A stretch of 64,000 nt of DNA, taken from the NCBI RefSeq assembly GCF_016859285.1, contig NC_053418.1, positions 484,501-548,500 of the forward strand. Direction: 5' to 3'. The DNA comes from Xiphias gladius (Eukaryota > Chordata > Actinopteri > Istiophoriformes > Xiphiidae). A program made the position numbers and the translations under genes. The notes below the pieces were generated by a model. It searched no databases and was not told where the DNA came from. It saw only the letters and a program-made list of their open reading frames with translations. Of the stretch, positions 1 to 10,579 are shown piece by piece; the first letter of the stretch is position 1; each line of letters starts with the position of its first letter.

Positions 1-602
1 AAGGAGGTCAGAGAAGAGGAGCAACGACTGCAGAACACAGTCAAGGTGAGGAGGAGGAGATGACGCTAAATCCCCCCCGGGATCCTGATAGATGATCTTA
101 TGTATAACTTGGAGTATCATTACTATCAGATATTATGTTGTGTGCAAAGATTTTTAAAAATGATGCTTTAGGACTTTGGGGACTACGTAGATGTGAAATC
201 ACATCATATCGACGACTTCTGGAGTCTGGCAGAATTAAGGATAGAGCGCAGCCAAGCAGAGCAGGAAACTTTAAAAAGATAAAGAATCGACGCTGTAGCG
301 GAGCAAACAGAAAAACTATGATGTGGTTTGATGCACCAGGTGCTGGTTTGGGCCACCAAGCGGCTTGAAAATCAACAACAACATCAGCTCCAATTCTGAC
401 GTATACGTGAAACACCACTGTTTGTAAAACACAGTGGAACCACAAGTAGAACCTCGTAGCAAAGACTTACAATGTTCTTAACGGTTCATGTTATAAGAAC
501 AAGCAGGTTACAGGCCGTTAGGTTCCTGCAGCTCCTGCTACCAGAGAGAGGAGATTCCTAATGGTTTAGATGGTAGTTGAGGAGACTAAATACATGTTTC
601 TG

Positions 603-687
<85 letters not shown>

Positions 688-1765
688 CTGTCTAGTGTGC
701 TGTCAGATTGTCAGGAGGCTCAGAAGCGTCTGGACTCAGTCAACAGTCAGGTAACCTCGCATCTTCATATGCAGCCTGTTAAACAAGCTGCTCACATCTA
801 AAGCAACATGTTTGTCTGATATTTTAGTTCTTGTTGTCAAGTGTGAAATCATGGCTGTGGCACCAATGTTTCAAAAAAAACATGCAAACGTGGTCTCTGC
901 ATCCCAAACATCAAATGGGTCTGGTTCCGTTTGAGTCAGTGTCTGAGACAAAACAGGAACCTTCCGTTGTTTGACAGCCACCATTAAACTGTCAAAGGAA
1001 GGAGAAGAGGCTGAAGCATCTCTCTTCAGTTCAGACATTTCAGCGAGGATGGCAAACGTTTAGAAAACATTTTAAAAAACGCTTGTGGTCTCAGCAGGTG
1101 GAGCAGCAGGAGCAGAGGTTGGTTCAGAGGAGGGAGGAGCATCAAACAGCTCTGAACAGAGTGAAGGAGGTCAGAGAAGAGGAGCAACGACTGCAGAACA
1201 CAGTCAAGGTGAGGAGGAGGAGATGACGCTAAATCCCCCCCGGGATCCTGATAGATGATCTTATGTATAACTTGGAGTATCATTACTATCAGATATTATG
1301 TTGTGTGCGAAGATTTTTAAAAATGATGCCTTAGGACTTTGGGGACTACGTAGATGTGAAATCACATCATATCGACGACTTCTGGAGTCTGGCAGAATTA
1401 AGGATAGAGCGCAGCCAAGCAGAGCAGGAAACTTTAAAAAGATAAAGAATCGACGCTGTAGCGGAGCAAACAGAAAAACTATGATGTGGTTTGATGCACC
1501 AGGTGCTGGTTTGGGCCACCAAGCGGCTTGAAAATCAACAACAACATCAGCTCCAATTCTGACGTATACGTGAAACACCACTGTTTGTAAAACACAGTGG
1601 AACCACAAGTAGAACCTCGTAGCAAAGACTTACAATGTTCTTAACGGTTCATGTTATAAGAACAAGCAGGTTACAGGCCGTTAGGTTCCTGCAGCTCCTG
1701 CTACCAGAGAGAGGAGATTCCTAATGGTTTAGATGGTAGTTGAGGAGACTAAATACATGTTTCTG

Positions 1766-1853
<88 letters not shown>
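1..1853 (+). repeat. Tandem duplication, 1163-bp period, inside cntrl
   Basis: Bases 1 to about 684 recur at 1164 to about 1853, offset by 1163. The copies differ at only a few positions (for example a/g in gtgtgcaaag versus gtgtgcgaag, and t/c in gatgctttag versus gatgccttag) besides the length of the closing (GT)n tract. The repeated unit covers the end of one coiled-coil exon (1-45 / 1164-1208), its intron and the (GT)n that runs into the next splice acceptor. In the first copy the GT tract leads into exon 687-750; in the second it leads into exon 1856-1973. The unit probably starts near 687 and ends in the GT tract. The near-identity means a very recent event or an assembly artefact. Confidence 0.9.
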
Positions 1854-1855
<2 letters not shown>

Positions 1856-1975
1856 GAGCTGTTGGAGCAGCAGGAGGTGCTGTTGAGTGAAAAGAGGTCT
1901 ACAGTCTCAGCTGGGAGAGAGGAGGAGCAGAAACTCCTCACATTGCAGTCTGAAGTCAAGGCACACAGAGCAGGT

Positions 1976-2036
<61 letters not shown>

Positions 2037-3973
2037 TGGTCGGGTCTAACCAACGTCCTGATTGGCGAGTGTCTCCACTTGGCAGCCATCTTGGAGACGC
2101 CCCGGGGCAGCTATCGAGACCAGGTTCCTGTCTGAATGAAAGGGGGAGAGAGACTGTTCAGTTTCAATGGACATAAGAACTGAATGTCCAGAATCACCAG
2201 TCAAATCTGATCAAAACTGCTTAAAACGTTTGGTGACTTTGTCCCAAAATAAGGTTTTGAAAAACTGTTATTCCACAGGTGGCACTCCTGCTACACAGGT
2301 GCAAGGTTTCACTTGTATCAACGCAACAACACGATCGGCTCGACATGTTTCCTGTTCGGCTGCTACGAAGCAGACGATTGGCTTTTAAGGGGAGGGGCAG
2401 GATACGTGTCAGGCAGCCGCCATCTTTTCTATTCAGGATTCTTTAAGTGGTTCGTCTGCTCCCTTATAACGTCTTTGGTTTAACGTAAAACCTGACCTAG
2501 TTTGAGCTCGATGGGCATAGGTTCCACTCCACTTCCATTCTGCCCACAACAGGTACATCCTGCTTATGCCGTCGTGAAACGATAATTCGTACGACAAGTA
2601 AAGAAAATACCAGCAGTATCGTCAGTAACAGGCTGCAGCTCAAGGTTTTGGATGGTTTCAGCCTGTGTTGTCTGGAACAAAATCATGTTAAATCCTGTTG
2701 CTGCATCTTCAAAAAGGTGACGTTTAATCTGCAGCTGTGGTTTAGTCTGAACCCAGCTGCTGTTATAAGGTAATAGAAGTTTTCACGTGAATGTTTCCGA
2801 GAAAATTCACGACATGAACCGGGAGGTTCCAGGTGAGTTGGTGTGGAATGACTGACAATAATAGTTACATTTAGACTGGACCGATACAAATAAAAAAGTC
2901 TGTTTGTGATGATGATAAACAGAACGACTGGAGTGTGAATGATGAATAATACACTGTTGTTCCAGTAGTGTTTCAAAAAGTGTCAGTGGAGTGAAACCTT
3001 TAATCGTAGTTTTCTGAGTCAACAGAGCAGATTTGTGCAGCGAATCCTCTGAATCATCTGTGTGTTTGTGTCCAGAGCTGAAGCAGGTTCTTCAGGAGCT
3101 GCTTGCAGAGCAGCAGGCGTTGGAGGAAGTGAAAACCAAACGCACCCAGACTCTCCAGCGGCTCCACAGGCAGAAGGACAAACTGGACAGGACAAAGGAA
3201 GAGCTGGACAGGAAGCAGGATGAGGCGGACGGGATGCAGGACGAAGTGGACAAGCGGAAGGATGAGCTGGAAAAGAAGCAGCAGGAGGTGGACAGTAAGA
3301 TAGAAGAAATGGACAAAGTGCAGGACGAAGTGGACAGGAAGAGGGAAGAGCTGGCTGCGCTGCAACAGGAAGTTGAGTCTCACAGAAAAGAGGCCGAGTT
3401 ATGTCTCAAAAATACAAAACAACAGCGAACAGAACTGCAGGTCAGTAAAAATATCAGCAGCAGTTTCAGTCTTTTAGTCAGAGGACATCAGGTGAGCTGA
3501 ACATGAGAAAATGTGAAATGTGTCCACAAACAAACAAACATATAATTCAGCATAAATGAAGAATAAAGCTTCCAATAATAAGTGACCGCTGAATAAAAAT
3601 GTACTTAAATGGAGCAGTTCTCTGAAGGAAATTTCTCTAGAAAATCAACAACTAAACTGAACTCACCACAGTAACAGTCGTGTGTATTTTCCCTCTATTT
3701 AGAACCAAACTACACGTTTTTTCCCCCAGGAAACTGTCAAGAAACCTGCTCAGCAGGTCCGCTAAATGTGCAAATATGTAAAATTTCTACTTATGTGTAG
3801 TTGTAAATACGATGCAGCATATTAAATGGGTTCCTGGATTTTTTCTCTTTAAATCAGCAGAAAATCAGTGCGTTCATCCAGTCACACAACCCAACATAGT
3901 GATGGGTCCACACTCTCTGTTGCCTTAACATTACCTTCTTCAAGTAGCTGTAAATGTATACGAAAGTGTGTTG

Positions 3974-4072
<99 letters not shown>

Positions 4073-5855
4073 TAATATGGGCATGTGTAGTAGTATACGG
4101 TATATGCAGCACTACTTAAAAATAGAAAAAAGGATCAGGAGAAGTTGGTTACGTTTTATGTGCAGGAGCTGAAGGAGGAGCTGAGCAGGAGTAAGGAGGA
4201 GAGGAGCAGCCTGCAGGAGCAGTGTAATCACCTGGAGGCCAGACGGAGGCATGCTGACAGGTACGAACACACACATACTGGAAACACATACAGGTTTCTC
4301 ACCAACGGAGAAGCTCCTGAAAACCTGTGTGTGTGTCAGGTGTCTGTCGGCGGTGGAGGTGGAGCTTGCTAAACAGAGGAAGGAGCACAGCCACACCCAG
4401 GTCCTCAAACAGGAAGCGCTCAGAGATACGACAGCCACTCAGGAGCAGCTCAATGGTATGACATCATCATTAATACTATTCAGAGTGTCACACAGAGTAA
4501 AACATACAAAAGCACTGCTACACTACTACATACAAAGTATAACACACAGACTGGAACGTATACGTGACTATAGTTACCTGGACGCGCGCCGCGGATGCAC
4601 AGTTGTTCTCATTACACTACTACACCCTCCGACGATGGGCTTTGCATCGCTCGGACCCCAGTGGACCCTCGAGTGCTCGCGGAGGAAGGAACTATAACGC
4701 TAGCTTAAAGGCTGTAACATACAGACTGTGACATAGAAGGTAAAACTATAGCAGCTGTTAGACTCTGAAGATCGGTGCGTCCGTGTTTCTGCTGAGGATG
4801 AAACACAGAACGGCTCGAAATGTGACGAGGCACGCGAAGGATTTCGAGCTTGAAGATGCGACAACATCGTCTCGTGTCTGTGTTGCAGAGAGCTCTGAGC
4901 TGCTGTCTCTGCTCGGCGAACGGGTGGAGGAGAGGAAGAAACAACTGCAGACTCTGGAACAGGTACACACACACACACACACACACCGTCCTCTGTCTGA
5001 GCTGTGGGAAGTGTTTCGTCTGATGAGTGTGTTTTTGCCCTGCAGCAGCAGCAGCAGAGAGCAGAGCAACTGAAGGAGCTGGAGAAGGAGATTGAACACA
5101 AACAGGTACAACGCGCACAGATTTTACTCAAACCTTTAATGAGCACTGTAAATTGTGCTACTTGAATTTGGACGGTTTGTAAGAAGGAAAACCATGAGTT
5201 CAGTCCACAGGCTTGTCCGTGATATTATTTATGTGCATGGTTCGTATCACGACGCTCTAAGATTCATATGAGGAGAAGCTTTAGAGCTCATCACTGTACC
5301 GGAGCAAAGGTTGTGGCCGTGTCTGTGTGATAGAAGAGACCTGAGCTGTCCAGTATAAACATTTATAAAAACCCTTATTTCTACAGTTCAGGCCAACTCT
5401 GTCGAACTCGATCCCAGGAGTTTAACCCGGCCTCTATCCCATGTTGTTTTTATACATATATGTATATATATATATATGTATGTATGTATAGACTTTTATG
5501 ATTTATCTTTTAGTATCCTTTGTGTCCTTTGTACACAGGGCACAGATCCCAAAGAGAGTGAGCTGCTCTCTTTGGACAAAAAGACACCAGGACACAGTTT
5601 ATTCGCAGAATAGTAACAACTACCGATCAAATGTTCCCCAAGCCGAAGGTGACGTGTTTAAATAACCTGGTTAATCTGAGTGAAACCTGTAGATTTTCAG
5701 TTTAATGTCAACCACCAGAAAATATTCTCATTGGAGAAGCTGGAATCCGAGATTTTTTTATCTTTTTGCCTTAAAAATGAACTTAAATGAATAATCAACT
5801 ATCAAAATGATTGCCCATAATTTTTCATGACCAGGCAGTTGATTCCAGCTCACTG

Positions 5856-5891
<36 letters not shown>

Positions 5892-8800
5892 TTAGGCGAT
5901 GTGTGGTGGGCTGGAGGATGTTAAAGCTGCAGTATGTCGGTTGGAGGACAGGGGGCGCCGCCTGACCGAACAACAGCTGGAACTCAGCCAGCTCAGTCAG
6001 TCGACACCGAAATCTGTCGCTTCTTCGTCTTTCTGTCCGACACGATTTTTGATTTGACACGATTTTCATTCATAATAAAGAAACAGTAAGAATAAAAAAC
6101 AACTTCCTGTTTGACTCATTCTGTCTGATCAGGTGAGGAGGTGTGGGAGAGAGAAAAACAGCTGCTGCATGAGGAGGAGGGGCTAAAACAGAAGAGGGAG
6201 GAGCTCATTCAGACAGAGGAGGAGCTACAGAAGAAGCGAGAGGAGCTTCGGGGGAAAGAGGAGGAAATACACAAGAAACAGGAGGAGCTGCATAAAAACC
6301 AGGAGGTGAAGCGACAGAAATAGTAAAACAAAAATGAAACATAAGGTTTTTTTAGTTCTTAGACACAGATCAATTCAGTCAAAACTAGGACTGAAACTAA
6401 CAAATAATGATTATTTTCATTATCAATGAATCTGTCAGGTATTTTCATGATTAATTGATTGAATCATTTAGAGTATAAAATGTCAAAACATTGTGAAAAT
6501 CCCATCATAACTTCCCGGAGTCTGAGGTGACGTCAGAAAAAGTATCAACTCGTCTCGTTTGAGAAGCTGGAACCGGACAATGTTTAATATTTTGCAATCA
6601 TTTGGTTTCAAAAAATGACTGACATTATTAATCAGTTATCAAAATAGTTGCTGATTATTTTTCTGTCAATAGACTTCATCGATTAATCGTTTCAGCTCTA
6701 ATCAAATTACAAAATAAAACTCCCAGCGGTTGCCTGGTAAATGCAGACAACAGTGACTCGGCCAAAGTGGTTTCTCTTGTTTCTTCTGTGTTTTCCACTG
6801 ATACCAGGGAGAACGTTAACCTGCTGTTGCCTCATTCACATACTGATTAATGTGTGTGTTTGTAGGAGGATGACAGCAGGGAGGACGGGTCTTTCTACCT
6901 GTCTACAGCTGGTCTGAGGTCAGCCTTCAGTACTGAGGTGAGTCCTGACAGAAAAAAAAACTCTGATCTCAGACAACACACACACATTAATCATCAATCA
7001 CACCAATCAAACTTTATTTGTGTAGCACCTTTCACACCGGTCAGAGCCATTCAAAGAGTTGAGAACAAGACAGAACAAGTATAAACAGTCTGAGACAAGT
7101 GAAGCGAGAAATGAAAATGGTGAAAAAGCAATAAAACCAATAGAATAAAACCATTTAAGAGTAAATACATGAAATCAAACAGATAAAAAAACTGACAAAG
7201 TAAATCGATGAGGGAAGAGAATATTTTAAAACATGAACAGAATAAAATAAATGATTAAATTAAATAATGACCATAAAACATTCTCACCAGCAGCCAGGCT
7301 AAAGGCTTTTAAGTTTACGTTTGAAGACGTCAACACTTCCAGCCGTTCTCAGGTCTGTTCCGACAACACGCAGCACAAAAACTAAAAAGCTGCCTCGGCA
7401 AAAGTTTTTCATCCTGAACTCTGAAACAACTGATGGAGACTCAAAGTGCCAGAGAACCTGAAGGGTCCTGGTCCAGAGAGGAACAACCTGTCAGACCACG
7501 GAGGGCTTTAAAGACGAGTAAAAGAATTTAAAATCCACATGGAACCTGACGGGGAACCATCGTAGGCACTAAAACAGGTGTAATGGCGTGTTGTCCTCTT
7601 CTGGTCCTGGGCAGCAGGTTCTAAATCAACTGATAGGAGAGCATCAGACAGAAAAGGCCACAACACAGCACAACACTAACACAACCCTTATTTCATCATT
7701 AGGAGAAAACACACAATACACACAGGAACGATAAGAAACTGACCTCTACCTGCTGATGTCACAGTAATCAGATTACACTCTGGACATTTTTAAACCAACA
7801 CTCCACCGCTTCCATTTTCTAAAGATGAAAAATGTCCTGTCTATAAATAAAGTAAAGAAAAAAATACATAACTCCTGAAATAAAGTCATGACTCAATCGA
7901 TGGTAAAAGAAATCAACATTAGTAATTAATCTGCACGTCGACGTGTTTGGTTTTTATTTATGTTGATGAGGTGGTTTTGTCATAATCTCAGTGTAAAATA
8001 TCAAACAACGAAAACATCAAAGTACAAGTGCATTTACTTGTGTGGTCATTATCATTCACACATGAAATTACATTTTCATACATAAATTTATTCCCCCACG
8101 TATATTATACGTTACACTATATGGCCAAAAGTATGTGGACACCGCCGTATCAGTTCTCACTCTGGTTTTGTTAGTGGAAGCTTCGGCATCCACTGGTAGT
8201 TTAGACAAGTTGGTTTAAGATTTCACGTTAACTACTGCTACTAAATGTGTGTGTGTGTGTGTGTGTCTCTCTTTCTCTTCAGGAGGAGAGGTGGAAGGTT
8301 GAGCTGCAGAGAGAAAAACTGAGGCAAGAAGAAGACCGACTGAAGGTAGACAATATTTTATTAATGTACATTTAAAACAAAAAAAAAAATACAAACTGCA
8401 TTAGAGCTGCAGCCGAAGATAAATCCAGAGTCCGAAGTGAATCTTCATCCAGTCCTCAAACATACCTCACATGCAGACAGACCCGGGCTTTTATTCTGTT
8501 TTATATTTGATCACATCGTTGTAAAAATCCTCCCTGTTTACCTGTTGTCTCGATAAAGTCAGTATAACGTTCATTTCAACAGCACTAATACATCCGTACA
8601 TGTCAGTCACCAGTCTGAAGAACTACAGCTCCAACAATTAGTTGTTTAATCCGTTAGTCAATCAGCAGAAAATTCATCATGCCTTCATTCATCTGCAGCC
8701 ATTGTTAGAATCAATTCATTGTTTTAGTCATTTTTCAAGCAAAATGTCACAAATGTGAGAATGATGCTTTTCTTCAACTAATATGATGATAAACTGAATC

Positions 8801-9566
8801 TAAAAGCTGTTTGAATCTGTCACCTGGGAAAATTAGGCAGGCACTTTTCAGACAAACCAATTAATCGAGAAAATAATCGGAAGATTAATCAGAAATGAAA
8901 ATAATCGGTAGTTGCGGTCCTACTCAAATCACTTTTGTCTGGTTAATTACAATGCTGTTTCCATTCAGTAATATTTCAAAGAGTTAAAATCCTTCAGGTG
9001 CCTAGAAGACTTTTAATGTGAAAAATCTGCAGGAAGTAGGTTCAGTATCAAAAAAAAAAAAAAAACAGGAAATGATCAGTGAGTTAAATCAGTGCTGTTG
9101 TTAAAGAAAGTGTTTTGAGCAAAGTGATGAATCGGGGGAGATGAAAATGTTACTGAAATGTACCCCATGAGCCACCGTAGTACAGGAAGTCCTCAGTGTT
9201 AATGAGCTGGTTTATGGCTTTCAGTCTGACCAACAGTCCAAACAGAGAAAAGGAGACATGACTCAGTACAAGTGATTATGATTTTCTGCCAATCAACTAA
9301 CTGATAAGTTGATTTGTTTTCGGAACAACTGACCTGATGAAATCCAGCGGATCCAGTCTAATTTATATTTCTATGAAATCCTCCTGCTGTCAGACTGAAC
9401 CCTGACTCACTGACGTTTGTGTTTTGCTGCCGAGGCTCGTCTGCGCTGCCGTTTGTGGAACCAGCAGGAGAATCTGAAGGTGACACGACTGGAGACTGAG
9501 GAGAGTTTACTGGGACTGAAACACAGACTGGACCAGCTGGACTCACTGCTCAGACACACGCACTGA
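1..9566 (+). CDS. cntrl: Centriolin (3' part of gene; C-terminal coiled coil)
   Basis: Centriolin is a large coiled-coil protein of the maternal centriole and midbody, needed for late cytokinesis. Exons read here: 1-45 (duplicate copy, partial), 687-750, 1098-1208, 1856-1973, 3076-3440, 4166-4260, 4340-4455, 4889-4962, 5046-5105, 5896-5995, 6133-6305, 6866-6937, 8283-8345, 9435-9566 (TGA 9564-9566). Phases agree at every junction from 1098 onward. The assignment rests on the C-terminus: REKLRQEEDRLKARLR at the 8283/9435 exon junction, followed by a TEESLLGLKHRLDQLDSLL tail, lines up with the vertebrate centriolin C-terminus (REKLRHREDRLKAQLR then a TEGTLHSLRR.VDALGEL-like tail). The rest is Glu/Lys/Gln-rich coiled coil with almost perfect heptads. 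The N-terminal LRR part lies upstream of the window. Exon 3076-3440 and exon 6133-6305 carry extra heptads that I cannot align to mammals. Another centrosomal coiled-coil protein is possible but less likely. Exon 687-750 is out of frame with the partial exon at 1-45 (see findings). Confidence 0.8.
610..684. repeat. (GT)n microsatellite at cntrl splice acceptor
   Basis: A pure GT run of about 75 bases ends directly in the TAG acceptor of exon 687-750. The equivalent tract in the second copy is 1771-1853. Confidence 0.95.
1771..2029. repeat. (GT)n and (AC)n tracts flanking a cntrl exon
   Basis: A GT run at 1771-1853 forms the acceptor of exon 1856-1973, and an AC run at about 1979-2029 begins six bases after its donor. 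In the transcript the two tracts are complementary, GU repeats before and AC repeats after the exon. Confidence 0.9.
3156..3385 (+). repeat. cntrl: Coding 21-bp tandem repeat (expanded coiled-coil heptads) in cntrl
   Basis: Within exon 3076-3440, about eleven consecutive heptads of the type DEVDKRK / DELEKKQ / EEMDKVQ / DEVDRKR follow one another without a skip. At the DNA level this is a degenerate 21-bp repeat built on GA(T/A)GA(G/A)CTGGACA(G/A). A shorter run of EEL-type heptads occurs in exon 6133-6305 (about 6178-6305). The repeat adds length to the coiled coil without disturbing its register. Confidence 0.8.
3978..4065. repeat. Compound (GT)n(TA)n microsatellite
   Basis: GT repeats at 3978-4011 pass into TA repeats at about 4018-4063, in a cntrl intron. 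Confidence 0.9.
7000..7680. repeat. Intronic LINE/SINE-like interspersed repeat
   Basis: In the cntrl intron 6938-8282, sequence starting near 7000 (caaactttatttgtgtagca...) and continuing through aataaaacca-rich blocks resembles the 3' parts of fish LINE-derived repeats. No coding capacity remains. The family is not assigned. Confidence 0.45.
8113..8160. mobile_element. Fragment of a dispersed DNA-transposon-like repeat
   Basis: The phrase tatggccaaaagtatgtgga at about 8120 is a common terminal sequence of fish miniature transposon families. A related piece occurs at about 37640-37665 (gtggccagaagtatgtggac). Only the ends are recognisable. Confidence 0.4.
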
Positions 9567-10151
9567 TGTCAGACCGCTGATCGAGTCTGTTCGCAGATGT
9601 TCACTAAACGCCGCCACAGGTCGGGTTTGTCGTTCGTTTGGACTCAAGAAAAAACAAACTGAGCAGGACTGAATATTCCTGAGGTCTGTGAACACACCAT
9701 CTGTGTGAAAACGACACCGAGCTGAATATAAAATGACAAAATATCTGGATTAAATATTGGATGTTTGAAGTTTGTGTTTGTACAAACACGTAGAACTCTG
9801 GTATATTTTTGATGAACTTGTTATGCAGATCAAGGAGGATATTTCTCTTTGAATTAAACACTTTCTGTTAAAGCTGATTTCAGTGTCAAATCCTCTCAGA
9901 CTCATCAACACATTCGTGCTGTAACGCACCAGTTTGTCCCTTTGATTCTTAAAGAACAGGTCTGGTGGTGTTTATTATTTTATCAAGTTCAGACTCAAAC
10001 AAACACTGAGCGTCTCCTACTAACAAGAACTGTGTGTGTGTGTGTGTGTGTGTGTATCACAACCTGATGTATCTGATCCCTCTGAGCCACAGAGCTCCAC
10101 TAAAAACACATCAGTGAGTCACACTGTTGCTCTGGGTCACGTGTTCCTTCA

Positions 10152-10192
<41 letters not shown>

Positions 10193-10579
10193 TTAATCCG
10201 CCGCTGAAGAGCAGCTGCTTCAGGACGTTACTGAGACTATGTCTGAGGAGTTTTTTACATCTGCATTGGAACCAATGAGGCTGGAGCTGAGGACAGAGAC
10301 AGAGACAGAGAGTCCTGAGACTCAAACCAACAGTGTTGAAAAAAGATTAGATGACACTAAGAAAAATAGACGACACCAGACTTTTGCTTTGAAAGCAACA
10401 TTTTCTCTTTCACTTCTTTAACTTCAAATGTCCAATGAAAAGTCTCAAACACTGAACACCGACATCAGCAGAGTGAATCTCCGACCAGGTCGTCGTCCCG
10501 GTCCGTCTGGTACGGTCCAGCTTCAGGTGCTCCAGGTGAGCTGCGTCACCTCTCTGTTGTCATAGTTACGGTCAGTAGG
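9567..10579. other. Convergent intergenic interval cntrl/tti2
   Basis: This 1-kb gap holds the 3' ends of two convergent genes, a (GT)n tract (10031-10054) and an (AC)n tract (10155-10191). The segment 10005-10160 is a diverged copy of 40285-40440: both share the order cctctgagcc, cagagctccact, agtcacactgtt, ggttccttcatca or close variants. TTTATT at 9971-9976 is a weak polyadenylation candidate for tti2. Confidence 0.5.
9853..9858 (+). terminator. cntrl: Possible polyadenylation signal of cntrl (ATTAAA)
   Basis: ATTAAA lies about 290 bases after the cntrl stop and is followed by T- and GT-rich sequence. No AATAAA was seen closer to the stop. Confidence 0.4.

Noticed and set aside
98..1608. 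Identical 115-aa minus-strand frames at 98-445 and 1261-1608
   Set aside because: Intron sequence repeated by the cntrl duplication. Being identical shows only the recency of the duplication, not coding.
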